Position numbers and translations under genes: made by a program. A stretch of DNA of 64,000 nucleotides, from positions 1,984,001 through 2,048,000 of the forward strand of contig WACJ01000124.1 of assembly GCA_008973525.1 (NCBI GenBank), read 5' to 3'. The stretch is from Stenopsyche tienmushanensis. Taxonomy: Eukaryota > Arthropoda > Insecta > Trichoptera > Stenopsychidae. The number at the start of each line of letters is the position of its first letter. Position 1 is the first letter of the stretch. Positions 23,750 through 38,300 of the stretch are shown here, one piece after another. A model generated the notes under the pieces. That model was not told the origin of the DNA, did not search any database, and saw only the letters and a list, made by a program, of their open reading frames with translations.

Positions 23750-26700
23750 ATGAAATTCGTAAGTTGATTTCGTTATGTTTCATCGTATTTTCCGGCATGA
23801 TTTCGATGCCAAATTTTTCAAATGGGATTGATTTAAACAGATCATTAAAATGGTTCTAAATCTTATTTATTCGAAGATTCAAATAGCATCTTCTCGATTT
23901 CTTGTGTAATTAAAGGGAAATTTTCGGTGCGTTAACAGCGTTGCGTTCGTGTCATCAGTAGCGTACTCTTCATTAAGTTGAACACCTACCACAATTAAAA
24001 TTGCTTAATTTCAGTAATTCAACAAAGACCGCCATAAGTAGCACATTAGTTCCGTAATCTTATATAATATAAAATAATAGTACATTTAATACAAGCGCTA
24101 TTCGCAATCGCCGCAGACGGATCAATAAGCCAGGTCTCCAGTGCAATCTTACGACCGCAATCGAGAAATTTCCTATTAAATCCATATTACGATCTATCAA
24201 AATATATGCGGAAGTTCCTCGACATTAAGATAGTTCTTTGATGAAAACGATACAGACTCGTTTTCATTTCAAGGTTAATCGATCGCGTTTCAATAACCGG
24301 CCCCGGGCGCTCAAAGTCTGCACAATACCAACGTCCAGTTAGCAGCACGATGCAGACTCATTTTTTACGGCTAAATTTCACTTTCATATAGACGAGTCTC
24401 ACTCGAGAGCCTCGACATTTGCTTATCTGTTGACACGATCGCATAAAAGTAGTTAATGACACTCGAAAATGTACGCTCTTTGAGCGAATACGCCAACAAT
24501 CAAACGGCATCGCCTATCCAATTTACCACAATCTTCAAAACGCACGATGCACGTGTCGACCGGTTCGAAATGCGTTTCTCTGAAATTCCAGAGAAGAACG
24601 CGAAAGTTCATAATTCATCATCGATTACTTGGGTGTGTAAAGGTTGATTGATCCATAATCACGAAACATTCAACAAAACCACGATCGCCAATCATTTTAA
24701 TAGCCCAAATTACCAACTTAATTAATTCCAACCGTCTTAAACTACGATTGAATTTCTAAACATCAAAGTGGCTTTAATGCGCAAGGAATTCAAATTAACA
24801 TCATCTAACGACTCAATCGAGAAAAACGCAAACCTTCAATTTATGTCATAAATATTCAGCTCGACAATCAATCTCGCCCAAGACAAAGTCAAAGTCATCG
24901 ATTATATACAAATTTAATCAACGCAAAATCGACTTGCGATCAGACATTGTGCAATTATTTTAATCGATCCAGGCAAAAAAATGCATATTTATAACAACTG
25001 AAATTCATATTGCACATAATGCATGCATTTTAAATGATTTACAATCTAAAATTCGATCCATTTGATAGCTGTCCACTTTGGCGCAATTCAGGGTTGAAAT
25101 TGGATCGAAATCCTATTATGATCCTTTGTCTTTTTGTCGACCTTCAACAACCCCAATGAATCATTCGTTTTGACTCGCATTTATGTATAGTTGGGTATTT
25201 TGTTGTTATGCTATTTAAATATTTCATAATTACATTTGATCTGAATAATCAACATGATTGCATCAACGCCATTTTGTCTTTGTTCTTGTATCAATTGACT
25301 GATACCATAGCAAATATTGAAAACGACCACTTCGACAGTTGTTTATTAAGACATCGATTATTTAAATGGGCGAAATAAATACAATGCAAAATCGCTGTGA
25401 TAAAAATATTACAAGTCAAATTTCCATCGACGATCAATATAAGATTAAACGATTACTTACAGGTTTCACTTATCGTGCTAATAATATTAATTTGGCAATT
25501 AAATGCAATTTATAATTTTAGCTTATGTCATTTTCATGCTAATTTGAATTTGGTCGCGTGAGCTTAATTTTCAATATAAATAGTCAATCGCCCATCTGAA
25601 ACATGTTATTGATTAGTATTTATAGCTTAATTACATTATAAAACAGTTGCCGGTCAAAGAATATGATTTAATACGACAAATAAATCAATGTCTCCGTATA
25701 TTTTCCAGGCTAAGAATGAATCATATATTCGAACGCACTTTCAGAAATGCATAAATTGCATTTATTTCAACAATCAATTGCACGTCATGCGATTTAGATT
25801 TATGGCCGTGGTATTTAACAATTTTCTCTGTGTTCGAATTTTCCAATCGATCAAGGATTCCGGACGGCATTTTCGAGGATCCAGCCGAACAAATTGCATC
25901 GTGATGAATGTGTGCCGGCCGAATCTGGTCCGATTGCATTCTTTCGAAATTTAGAAAACTTATGAATCGGTAACACCACGTTTGACTTGCATAAGTCCAC
26001 AATGAATAGCGCAATTTCTCGAAATGGCATAAACCCAATAATTGTTGGCGTGTGTTTGCGATTATACAAGTGATCTGAATACTGAGACGATATTCAAGAA
26101 CGATTGCTAAAGATCTCCTCTATGCCTATGCAGCAGCAAAGGTCTTGCATTCTTGCACACTTAATGCGCTATTTGGTGCAAACAATGTCGATGAAAAATG
26201 GACGAATCACTTTGAGACAGCACGAAATCGTTCAAGATTGCGCACTTTGTGGTTTATTTTCATGAGAGCATAAAATTAAGTCGTTAAAAGTACTTGCATA
26301 GCATTCGAAGCAGTCGCGCTGTGTCCTAATCTGCATAAATGCATTTAATGCAATAATCCAGCCAAATAAACGATTGGGAACCTTCGAAATAAAAAAAAGC
26401 GAGATTTAAACACTCTAAGATCCGCAATCAGATTTTGACCGGTTTCGTAAAATCAGTACATCCGATATAATCAATCGCATGTCATACGCGTTATACAAAC
26501 GGTGCATCGTAAATTTAAACAAAATTATTAAGCAGTATGTTTTGCAATTATGTACGCACACACGCAATTCAACACTTGTCAAAATGTGGTTCAAAAATAA
26601 AAAAAAAGTTGCATTTGCATTGTAATAAATATTTGACCTTTGTTAAAAACCGGTTTTTTCGCATTTATAATGCGATTCCGTAATGCATTTAGAAGAACAC

Positions 26701-29700
26701 AGGCGACTAGATGATATAAGAATCAGCAAAGCATTTTTTCAATGAATGAACATTGAAGCAAATTTGAATTGCGTCAGTACACTAATTACAATGCCATTTA
26801 GCAGATGCTGATAATACAACAGTAATGAAGAAATCAGGAAATGTGCATGATACGATTTTAATACATTTCGGTACTCAGTTCGTACTCAACCATAAATATA
26901 GGCAACATAAATTCTAATCGGATTTGATAAGATATTATGCTGGATGTAAAAGGATGAGCAACTTCCTTGCGTCAAATCAAGATCTTAAATCAAGTTATCT
27001 AATAATTTTAAGATTGATTATATTTTTTAGAATCGATAATACATCATTGTCCGTATATTTTTGGAATGCGGTCAACATTGTGTTGAACGCATGGAATTCC
27101 GCATAAATTTTGCCGTCTTTTTCGACACATTAACGTCAAATAAATTTGTTTTTCGTCACAAATAAATCAATGCAGTCCGGTCCATTGCTTTCGGTTTAAA
27201 TTTCTGTATAAAGTGAATGTGAACGGTTTGTTATAATTCTAGAGGAGAGCTTTTGTGATTCAAATGCTCCTTTTGTTTGTCGCCATGTTAAATTAAACAC
27301 TTTCTCGATGGTCGAATCATCTACATAATTTTATGCTTTGAAAATATCAGAGATTCTCAATATGCTAACAAATTTATTATAAAATATACTTCGTCGCATG
27401 ACAATGTTGGAATTGCACAATTCGAGCGCTCAAAGCGTTAAGAAATTCTTATAAATTCATAGATTTTTTTTAAATGCACAAGGAAATTCGTCATTCTTCA
27501 ATCACAAAAGATTGTGATCGCCAGACACGCAGATTTAAAAAATGCAGTTCCTATTGTATTGTACTGGGACTTGCGTGCCTTTTCGCTATACTTATTTATC
27601 TGATCGATCCAAACGACCATCGTTGACAATTCCTTGCGTAATAAAACCACAACGCCAATACATCATGATTTAATTTGATATATACATTTCAATATGTATT
27701 TTTAGTGCAAATGCATGATGGTTCAGAATAAAGATAGATTAATTTAACAAAGAATGATTAAGTATTGCGATTGTGACATTCTGCTTTAATATGCAGGTCG
27801 AGGACTGAAGGATTTTATTCTATTGTACATCAACAATACTTCCAGCTTTCTCTATTGCATTTCAAACGCATCCATTGCATATAATTATTGTAGATAAGAA
27901 ACATTTTTAAACGATTCGCATTAATTCATAATAAGAGTCAGAATATGCATGTGGATCTGTTGTTTGGCATAGGCGATGGCATATATGAGAGCGATTGGCA
28001 ATTGCATTTAAATCTCACGTTTTGTCCAGATTTTAAGATATTGTAATTTTTAAATCCGTCAGTCAGAATATTTACATTATATCGCCATTTCTATAGTATT
28101 TCTCAATAATATAACGCTGCTTTCACATGTCCAGCGAGAGCTCACACATTTGTTACGAAATGACGCGTACACGCTCCAAAGAAAGTGAAACTTGTACGAT
28201 TTTTATTGTATTGTAACAAATTTTGATGGTAAAAAATCACACATTAATATATAATTGAAATCATCAGCTCCCGACTGTGAAGAATTCATTTTTTTTCAAT
28301 AACAATTTCACAGTAATTGTGCTCAACAGACGGTATGCATGCGTCTAATTTTCATACGATTGAGTATAATGTTTATTATAATCTTACCAACATAATTTAG
28401 CACAAATTGTTAAATCAATATATTCAATAAACATTATATTTTGTTATAAAAAAATATGATAAAAAAATCAATACATTAAGGGATATAAATTCAATTTTCA
28501 TCCCTTTCAACGAGAAATCTTAATACTTTAAATCTTCGCCAGACAGATTGCATAATTTATTGATGTACGAGTGTATTCGAGACCAAATTCTCAATTATTA
28601 ATAAATTCTGAAGCCTTTCAATTTTAGCATTAAAATATTGAGGTTTTTTTTTAGAATTTTCGAATGGAAGGTGTATAATTCTGCAACGGAAATGTTTGTA
28701 TGATATAGCCTGAGGGTAGCTCATGTGGTCGATTATGTTCGCAGCAAGGTTGTATGATCAGGTTCATTACGTCACATATGGCGATATAAATAAAGGTATC
28801 TCTTTCTAAATATAATATATAATGTCATTGCCACAATGCAAACAAGTTCTCTAAATCAGGAAACCAAAACGGAAATACCGCCATAAATACAAGAACGCCT
28901 CTATCCCAGGGTGCATAAATCATGTACATTTCAATTTGAACTCGAATCGAATTAATTCTGCTATATATAAGCACAATAAATCCGCAAAAAATCAAGCAAA
29001 CACAGACGATTTTATTTGTCTTTGTGCATGTAAATCCACCACGACCTCGAGGGTTCATTCGCATGAAAGCCTCCCAGCGAAAGCTATATTCACCTGTTGA
29101 TTTTTAGCCATGAATCCAGGTGTGTCTTAATATGTAAACATGGACTTAGGGTAGAATATTAACTTATCTGCTGCGGGCTTTCATGGTCTGGGCAGGGTGA
29201 CATTCGCCCGCCCGGGAAAAGTCGTTCAATCACCCCCCCATATTTCGCAACGCGCGTATGTAAAATCGAACAAAGCCTTCGAAAACTAATTTCCACACAC
29301 GTCGACGCGATCGATTTTCATAACGCCATAAAAAATCGAAACGAACGCAGGCGGAAATATTTCAAAAAAAGATACCGATCTAAATTATGCGATTTAAGCA
29401 CGTGGTGGTATTACACCTTGCACCGAATATTCTTTCCTATGAGGCCTTTTTATTGGCACGAAGGTCGAAACCATGTGAAAATTCGCCAATTTTAAATCGA
29501 CACGTAACAATCATATTTCAGCCTTTGATTATTTTCGATTGTATCCTTGAAGCTTTTGCACATTTTTGCCGTGTGATTTTTTAAGCATTCCCGCAATCGA
29601 AATTCTCATGTAAATTTAATCCATCGATGCAAAATTATGTATTATTAAATGAAATATTTGGGCATGTGATCGATGAATCACTTTTGGCATACATTTTATT

Positions 29701-32700
29701 CGCATCCGTTATCATTCCAGTACAGGAGCTCCATTAACAATATCAATTGCAAATTATTTTGTCGTACCGAAAAAAATCATATACATACAAGCTCATATTT
29801 GATAATCTGATTAGTGCCAAATTGCATGTTATATTATATTATATAAAGCATCGATTCCACAACGTCATGCCCATAATAATTTTATGTGCCAAATTTGTGA
29901 CATACATTAATCAGATTGCGCAACGTCTTCAAAGATCGAAAAGCGAAATTTTCCGATTGATTATGATATTTTTGTCGTCGAATATCTCCGTATGTAAATT
30001 GCAGAGTACATTAACTATTTAGGCGCGATTTTTGGTTCGTCATGAAGGTGGCTCTCAAATTTAAACGACATATTAATCATGCTTTGTTATAGATCACGCA
30101 TGTGCGTGTACATTAAAATTGTACATAATTGCCTAGATTATGTAGTCTTTTTTGTAACGTATAATGGATATGTCAAAATATATATCTTGATGTAAAATTA
30201 TTTTTTAGCAAGGACGCTAAATCATACATGACGGATGCAATTATTCAATTATTATTAATATAGTGCATGTTTGCAAATATATAGAATCCATTTTTATTAA
30301 TGAGGCAGTGCGCCATCTATTGATTGGCGATCGATGTACAACATTGCATCAAATTGAAAAAAAATAATGCTCTCATTATTTCACTGTGGTTTTAGTTACG
30401 CTAGAAGATCGTTAAGGGCTTCGATATAAAAACCTTTGTTTTAGCTTTTAAAAGCGAGCCCGAGGCTTTCCATTATGAAACTGATCCCATACGGATCATT
30501 AATTTTTAGACTTGCCAACCAATTTAAACCAATTCCTTTGTTAGCGCCAATTTCTAATCTCAATAATCGCACATCATAATCTCACATTGTATTTATCGAA
30601 CGGATTTGAAATGTATAGCATAAACTCCTTCGGATGCTTGCAACACGCTCTGTAATTGGATGTTGTTAAAATATGCTTCATCGACTTACTTAACACCTCC
30701 TCTATGTACATTGCTAATTAAGATAAGATCGTTCGGAACTGGGCCAAGAATAAGACTTTCTGAATATTTAAATTTATGAATTTGTATTTATGTTGGTTTT
30801 TTATTGTCTGCAGGTAATTTTGTTACTCGTAGCGTTCGTAGCCGTCGTAGCCGCCCAATTTGGCGATTTTTATCATGGAGGCCTTTATGGAGTCGGAGAT
30901 CAAATGGCTCTTGCTCCATTGGCGGCTGCCAGAGACCCTAGACAAAATACAGGTATTAAATAAATTCAATATAATAATCAATTCATTCAAATTCAGATCA
31001 TCCGTTAAGAGATGGCTCTGCAAATTTATTTAAATAAGCTGATGTTAATCAATTGGATTTATGAGTTCTTGGAGCAATAATTGAAATCGATTTAAGCCTA
31101 AATCTAAAAGGATTTTAAATTGCCATATGTTAAGTGTTTTGCCAAACATGTAATGAATTTCTTGCACATTTTTGTTCGTATTCATTAGTATAGTCTTACA
31201 TAAAAAAATGGCCGTAATCGCCGATTGTGATAGCAATTGGATGAACGTCGAATGGAAAATGCAAATATTTACAGTCTCGGCGATACCCGCAAAAGTAAAT
31301 AGCATGTTCTATATTATCCGATTTCCTAATAAATCAGAACTATTACTGCAGACATTGCATAAAGTGCTCTCTTACGATTGCGACCACTGAATATATAAAT
31401 TAAATCTAATTTTATTTTCCAATCGGTAGATTAATTACACAAGCGAAAAATGTCGATATGAATAATTGAAGTGGACCGCGCGGAAAGTGTTAAAATTTGT
31501 AATTCAAATGTTAATCCATTGCCGATTATCGCTTGATTTGTCTTATGGGTTTTGTTATACGGCATATGTTCATTTCAAGGCTGGAGTTTTACACGCCTTC
31601 TTTTAACGCTGTTCTTTTTATACTGATGCCGTTGCAACAAAGGGTAATAGGCGATTCACGGACACAACAACCATAAATTCGACTTATGTCGAAAAGTCAG
31701 TTTAAAGCCTCGTTAACAAAAGAAATAGCTCCGATCGTCGTGAACGTAACCTTGCAAAAGCACAGAAATTAAGCCTCGTTTTAAATATCCGTATCCTGTT
31801 TTTTGTGCGATGTAAGCGAAACTAGTTTTTCTTTTTTTTGCGGATCTAGATCGACTGCGAGAACTTGTCTGACTTTCCCAGCGGTCCATTTAGAATTATT
31901 CGCGATTGATTGTGTCCATATTATTTCCGAATGATTCTGCATTTTCAAACTTCTCTCTGCGCAGATCGTATCTTGGACAAATACCAATCGTAGGGATTCG
32001 TGTTAAATACGCCGTAAAAATCGTGATCCAATCTCAAAATCGCATAAATAACACCAATCGACTGGTGTTATTAACAGTGACTTATTTTATATCTGTATAT
32101 TATCATATTTGTTGCGTTATTTATTTTCGATCTATTCAAATTGCATCGAATCGATTTGCTTTAGATAAATTCGCAGTATTTTCAACGTATATTTCCATCA
32201 TTGTATTCTTTGCCTCTTTGCAAGGAAGCAATTAATCTGTCTACATCCGACATATTTAGAAATTCAACTGTAAATTCAAATATTCTTAAATTCAAACTAT
32301 GTACATTCAGAGACCCCAATATAAATAGTTGGAATTCTATTAAGTTCATAGTGCTTATATTTTACAATAGGGTTAAATAAAGGACGATCGGAATCTTCAT
32401 AGAAAATGGATCCCACCGCGTATCTGCGGTTGCTTGTAGAGACAAGGGATAACCACATAAATTATTTATTTGATTAGGATCGCTCAAAATTCATATTAAA
32501 TACAGGCTCACATCTAAAGCAAACGGATGGATTGTATTATATGGTTTATTAAAAAAAAATCAGACGTCGCCCGCATCAACTATTTACCTCCCGCATTCAT
32601 ATGATCTGTTGCATTTTTTTTTTAAATTAAGGTCCAGTCGTCTTCCCACCATCTCCCCCCGGCAACCCAGCTGATTCCAGCGGAGTCGTCGTAGGAGCCT

Positions 32701-32747
32701 CAGGTTACGGATTTGTACCGCCCAGCGATCAAGGTAATCTACAATGA
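23750..32747 (+). CDS. small secreted Gly/Pro-rich cuticle-like protein, three exons
   Basis: Exons: 23750-23758 (ATG AAA TTC, then a perfect GTAAGT donor), 30814-30952 and 32632-32747. Acceptors are TATTGTCTGCAG and a T-run ending AATTAAG; the second donor is ACAG|GTATTA. Phases join exactly to give 87 residues, stopping at TGA 32745-32747 with AATAAA 20 bp later. Residues 1-17 (MKFVILLLVAFVAVVAA) are a textbook signal peptide, with cleavage likely before Gln-Phe-Gly-Asp. The mature part starts Gly/Tyr-rich, has an Ala-rich 'ALAPLAAARDPRQ', then 'PVVFPPSPPGNP' and a striking 'VVVGASGYGFVPP' near the C terminus. No cysteines, RR-type chitin-binding motif or catalytic motif are seen. Composition and architecture (a first coding exon of only three codons before a long intron) are typical of insect cuticular or other extracellular-matrix proteins. 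I infer a structural or secreted role; the family name is not certain. No other gene overlaps it. Confidence 0.8.
23759..30813 (+). other. 7.06-kb first intron, poor in recognisable repeats
   Basis: GTAAGTTG at the 5' end and TTTTTTATTGTCTGCAG at the 3' end. Unlike the flanking regions, I found no transposon ends, microsatellites or transposase relics in it. Words such as GCAT and TCGAT recur throughout. Open frames here have no coding support. Large first introns of this kind often hold enhancers; that is inference. Confidence 0.6.
30953..32631 (+). other. second intron of the secreted-protein gene (1.68 kb)
   Basis: GTATTA donor, AATTAAG acceptor. Overlapping open frames on both strands (for example 31045-31390, 31781-32235) have no domains and are taken as chance. 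Confidence 0.65.
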
Positions 32748-32766
32748 GAGCAACCCAACGATATAG

Positions 32767-32780
32767 AATAAATTAATAAA
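32767..32780 (+). terminator. poly(A) signals of the secreted-protein gene
   Basis: Two AATAAA hexamers, at 32767-32772 and 32775-32780, begin 20 and 28 bp after the stop codon. Confidence 0.8.
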
Positions 32781-32789
32781 AAAACTTTA

Positions 32790-34744
32790 TTTATTTTACT
32801 TCATCAAGCATCACAAAAAAATCCATAAATTCATAAATGGTATATAGTTAGTTAAATGCGATGAACTTATTCTTCATCCGAACGCCCCTAGTTATAATTT
32901 CCCCCATTCCTCCCTCTCTATTTACATCGGTACATGATTACTTTATTGAATTACTCACTTAAAAAGGAAGTCATTTTACCTGCCAAATATAATTTAAGTC
33001 TTTCACAAGCTAAATGCAAAATTTTCATACATCCAAACGCGCATCCATTGCGAATGGATCGCATCCGAATTGTACAGATTAATATTTATTCCTATGTATT
33101 TTCTACGTCTGTAATGTGAATTCTTGTCAATAACTTTAATTTATGCGCTCAATTTTTGTCTTAGTTTTATAAGTTTAAAATGAAAAAATATATGAGTAAA
33201 ATAAACTGATATTTTTATTTATTTTTTCCTTATTTATTTTATAGCATTTTCGCAATGCATGCATGCAAACATGTAAATAACAACGAATTAAAACTATATA
33301 TATTGTGTGTAGTATCGATATATAACCATATTGACATGATATAACAATAAGATAAACACACACTAATTACACATGGGAGAATCAATACAATTGGTGATAA
33401 TAAAAATGCATCTATTTTGAATGCATTTATATGACCGGCGTATTTGGCAAGCATTGTTTGAATGGGCATTATCATGTCGTTGCTAATTTTGATAATAAAT
33501 ACACAAAATCAGATTTCATCAAACATGTTTGCCATTTAACCCGGTTATTAAATTTGGTCGAGGAAGAACACACATAACTAAATGGTAAACATTATATATG
33601 AACCTAAATTTAATTAATCAAAATGTATATAAGTAGTAATAATTGATGTTATGGTTTATTGTAATTACAATTAACTCTCACTCGTTCAATAACACAAGCA
33701 TGATTAATGGTTTTCAATATATTTTTAATCAATGTTTTTTAACCATGATAAAATATATAGTAACTGTAAATTCTCTCTTTTTTTATAAATAGCCGCTTAA
33801 TTTACAATATCGTTTAAGATACGTGACAATGAATTTTGATTAAGTGTCGTTTATTAATATGAACTTAATGATCAGTACAAGTTTAAGCAGTTAAATAGCT
33901 TGATGCCTTAATAATCTTGCTGTTGATTATAATCGCAATACAATGAGTCAAAATGCAATACAAAATATTTTAAACTGGTAGACACAGATCCATTGCATTG
34001 GCATAAAATCTCTTTTTTATGTATTATTTATGGTAATTCTCGATGAATAATATTTCTAATATTAGGAACTAGTTTGCAAATGCTACTTGATATTTGTTAT
34101 AATGAATATGAATTTAATTTGAGTTATTTAATGTAATCACTCGAATCTATTAATGAATATTTTATAAATTTTCCAAATAGTTCAGATATCGTATTTGGGA
34201 AAGCAAGAATTAATTCTATATTTTAAGGGGTCAACTAATTTTGACGGGCTTCAAAAATAGCCAGTTTTTAACAATTTTTTTCACAATAAATACCCCATAT
34301 AATGAAATCAATATTTTTGGAATTTATTGTGACACTCTTATATAATACTAAAAAAATTAAGTTTCGGCAGTTTTTTCGTTCAGGCTTATATGAAACAAAA
34401 AGTTAAAAAGACTCTTAATCTGCATGAGTGTCGCTATTATATAGCACTCAATTAATACTTTTTGTTTAAAAGTAACAAAATGGCGCTGGTTTGAAAAAGA
34501 ATTGCAAAAAAACACTTTTTTTGGGTATTTTTTAATGTATTTAATGTAAAATAAAATAAATATTTTAAACTGATCTTGCGAACTGCAATAAATGCAAAAT
34601 AGCTTGCAAAATTTCAGATCAATCGGCGGCTTGGTTTTTGCGAATCGGCGAAATTCTTTCAATACCATATACAAAAATGTCGTTTTGAAAAATACGCGTT
34701 TAATGTTTTAAGTAGTTAAAATTTTTGAAAAGGAAAACATATTA
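32790..34744. other. gene-free AT-rich DNA
   Basis: No exon, element end or RNA gene recognised. Confidence 0.45.
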
Positions 34745-34905
34745 CTAATCAGCAATTCCAGCTCCAAAAAGCAATCCTTCAGCTATCTCAGCCTTGTCTT
34801 TTTTGGCTGATCTGGCGTCTCTGCGAGCTGTTTTAGAAGATTCGGAGCCTCGGTGGTTGCCAAGGCGTATAAGGCATTTGAACCGATTGTGTCCCCATGA
34901 TGATC
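34745..34905 (-). pseudogene. C-terminal fragment of an unidentified protein, probably mobile-element derived
   Basis: On the minus strand an open stretch reads 'NRFKCLIRLGNHRGSESSK', then 'TARRDARSAKKDKAEIAEG' and ends 'LLFGAGIAD' at a TAG stop (34745-34747). The basic-then-acidic tail closing on 'GAGIAD' resembles C-termini of transposon proteins scattered in insect genomes, but I cannot name the family. An in-frame TGA lies just upstream near 34905, so only about 50 residues remain. Confidence 0.4.
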
Positions 34906-35029
34906 ATTATTTTTAAATTGGGTTCAAATCCTTCGATAAAAATTCAAGCTGCAGTATGTGTCGCGATTTTCAGTATTTTTTTGCTACAAAAAAATATGTA
35001 TCGGTCTGTGATATTGCTGGATGAATGGA

Positions 35030-35360
35030 TGGGAATAAACGGGTGTCGAATAGAAAGACTCTCTTCTCTAAATAACTATTTGTTCCACACGGGAGAGCGA
35101 GAGAGAGATCTGGCTGTAGGAAGGACGACCTCCCGTAGCCAAGGCTAATCGACGACTCTCCCGACTCCCGCCTCCTGCGCGTCACTACTCAACCGGCAAT
35201 GGTCTACGCGCAAGAAGCGATCCGTTGATATGCAATTACAATGTCTCCGTAGGGCCACAAGAGATGGCGCTGTTAAAATAACACATTGCACCTGAAGAGA
35301 GACGGAAGATGTCGCTATTAATCTGTCGAATTAAATCTGCCCAGATTAACAGCGCTACTA
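35030..35360 (-). repeat. dispersed repeat family C, copy 1
   Basis: The reverse complement of 35240-35330 matches 43620-43700: 'AGCGACATCTTCCGTCTCTC' then 'CAATGTG..A.TTTAACAG' and 'TGGCC.T.CGGA'. The adjoining 'GGACG.CCTCCCG.AGCCAAGG' at 35120-35145 corresponds to 43730-43765. The G+C is higher than the surroundings and no coding frame is visible. It is a fragment of an unnamed element. Confidence 0.6.
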
Positions 35361-38300
35361 TGTGAGGATGGTGAATCGCCCAAGCTACACATCTTTCCAA
35401 TAAATCAACAGACAATAATTATTCATAAATGGGTCTTGAGCATTGCTAAACTTCCTCGTTGAAAGCGGAAAGATCCTTTTACAAATATAACGACCTTGTA
35501 GTTGCATATTTCTGTAATTCGCACCAAGAATCTGCGCTTTCCGGACAGCATGAATGCTGAGGGCTTTCATCAGTCGAATATTTATAATAGAATGTGGCCC
35601 AAATAGTTTTTTCTAATATCTTGAAATAATTCAAAATTTTACATCAAAATTATAGACAATATTCTCAGAGATATGTGCTTTTTAAAAATGAAATTTAAAA
35701 AAAATAAACATTTTTTTGACGCGATAAAGTGAGTTCAATATCCATAGGATTTTATCGTTGAACAATACATTTTTATATCAGGAATATAATTTTAAATCCG
35801 TAACACTGTTCAAGAACACACAAAAAATGGCATAATGTTATTTTTATAATCTACATAACGACTCCCAAAATTTGATGATTATCTGCTAAAATCGCTATTT
35901 AAATCCTCGACAAAAACTTTGTTACATAAATTATAATAGAATCATCTGTGGGTGCATTTAAATAGGATTAATTTAATAAATAATATGAATTTTGAATGCC
36001 GCGTGTATTATATTCAGATATCAATTCTGATAAATGCATGCAATTGTAAAGCGATAAAATCAATGTACGACTTATCAAAATCTATTGGTATTGATTACAA
36101 AATATAAATTGAAACATCCATTTGAATGGATTAATTCTTGCCATCTTTATATATATATTTATTATATTTTAGACACCAGATTGAGATTCTTTGATTCGAT
36201 CATATAGTAACATGCGGAAAACTATTCTCAAAATTACATTTAAATACGCTCGTTCGTTCAGAAAACGTTTAATTTGTACTGAAGACATTTTTATATTATA
36301 TTATACGTGTGGTTTCCGGCAAAGTTTTGCGCTACACTCAGCGCATATTAATATGTTAAAAATTCTAAAGGATACAAAAAGTGATTATTTTTATGGTTTT
36401 ATTAATTTTAATACATGCAACCTTATAGGGTCATGAATATATTAACGAAATGGATTAATTTTAGTATGGGGGAGGTATGCTAAAGTCTTCACTCTAGCGA
36501 TCATCCCTATTATTTTATTCATATCTGTCAATTTCAATATATGAATGAATAATCGAATTTATTTACAGTTTTTGTTCGATTTTTAGAAAAGAAAAAAATA
36601 TTATGAAAATATGGTTGGATTGCTTTGATATAAGTTAAGAAAGTATTGATAAGATTTTCATGAATTCAAAGCTCAAAAGCTGAACGAAATTTGAAATATG
36701 GCATCAATATTTCACGGGTGCTCTTTCTGCGAAGATTGGCTCTCTTTTAACGATTGACGGCTCAATATATTTTTGAAGCAGCCTACAAATTTAATTTCGG
36801 CCATGGGCATAATTTAAAATGCGTACCCGGGGACAATGGATGAGTTCTCGGACCCAAATTTATTAACTTAAACTGATGCTTTTGGTAATAAACGAAGGCT
36901 AGAGCTCTTGCTGTTTTATCAAATTTATTTTGAAATTCAAACAATATCCAATTCCCCTCGTATAGCGGTATCAAACCTAATATGGCTGAGTGCCACTCAG
37001 CAAAGAGCACCACCGGTGTGGTTTAGCCGGCTACAGAAATTCTTCAACATTTTCAAAAAATCATATGAAATGATAAATTTAACAGATTTAAGTTATGTAT
37101 GCGTTTTGGTCGCATTTTTAAATCTTCGTTGATTTCAAATGAAATTCGTAATTTTTAATGGAACGCTTCATATCTGATGGTTTTATGTACTTTCTCTCAC
37201 CTTAACGCAATATGTTTTACGTAAAAAACAAATAGAAAACGAACGTTACGCAGATTAATATTTCAATGGCTAGTCTAGTCTCCCATGAAATTTGTGGACC
37301 AATTAAATAGTCGAAATACGCATTTAGCCATGAACATCTAGTATGACAACTCTGAGAACAATCAATTCAGAAATACATGTTCCCTCAATATTTGCAGCGA
37401 AACTAATTTTCGGTCTGCTTGAAATCGAAAATATCTCTTTCATCATTTTTAATTTTATCCATTGAAAGACACACGCAAATGTTCAGTATAACTTTCGATT
37501 TTCATATTTAAATTGCCGTTGTTTTTTCTAAGATGTTCGAGAAAAATTGACATTTGAGTTTTATAGCCATATGTAAACGATTTCAATTGTAAATACATTA
37601 GAATAGATATCTTCCTATAGTTTAATTATAAGTTAAAATTTTCAATAGTTTGATAGCTGCAATTAGTAACACTTAGTCTGGTGGATTTTCTGGTACGATT
37701 ATTTAAGCTTATTTAACCGGATTGAATAACTTAATAAAGTTCATTGTGTGACTAGATATTATACCGTATGTTGAAATACTAAATTAATATTATGTTTAAA
37801 AGTTGGGAAGACCCAATTAAATGGATCAAATATTTCAATCCAGGTTTTCATTCACTTTTTTATCAAAAAAGTAAATATTAAAGTGATTAATAATGTCGAT
37901 CAAGGACGCTTGTAAGTGACTGGATTTGCAACAATAATTAACATATTTTAAAATATAATTAATATACTTAAAATGTCTATTCAACTAATCCTGTCTAAAC
38001 TTTACCATATATGTAAGCCAAAGATATTTTTTCCCCCCATAGAAAAGTGTTTTATGGAGATCGCCTTCATCCGATAATGTATACAGCAAATTAAGAAGAA
38101 GACGATATTACATGATATATTTAATTAATTATGAAATAAAATATACAGACATCAATACATGTCTGTATTGGAAAGTTTGAGAAGAATGACGCCATTGAAT
38201 GGAGTCGGAGGGAGCGCGTGTTTTCTACCTGATATGCTGAATATTCTCCCTCGCATTTAATGTGATATGTATCTGCAAAGGACCACAGCTCTAATCAAAT

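Noticed and set aside
25688..26069. Overlapping open frames of 72-105 codons on both strands in the large intron
   Set aside because: Mutually antisense, without domains or splice signals, and inside the 7-kb first intron of the secreted-protein gene.
30042..30047. ATGAAG followed by GT as an alternative first exon for the secreted-protein gene
   Set aside because: The donor GTGGCT is poor; ATGAAATTC|GTAAGT at 23750 is a much better donor and gives a perfect signal peptide in phase.
34915..34935. GGGTTCAAATCC, resembling a tRNA B box
   Set aside because: No matching A box, acceptor stem or anticodon arm at the right spacing on either strand.
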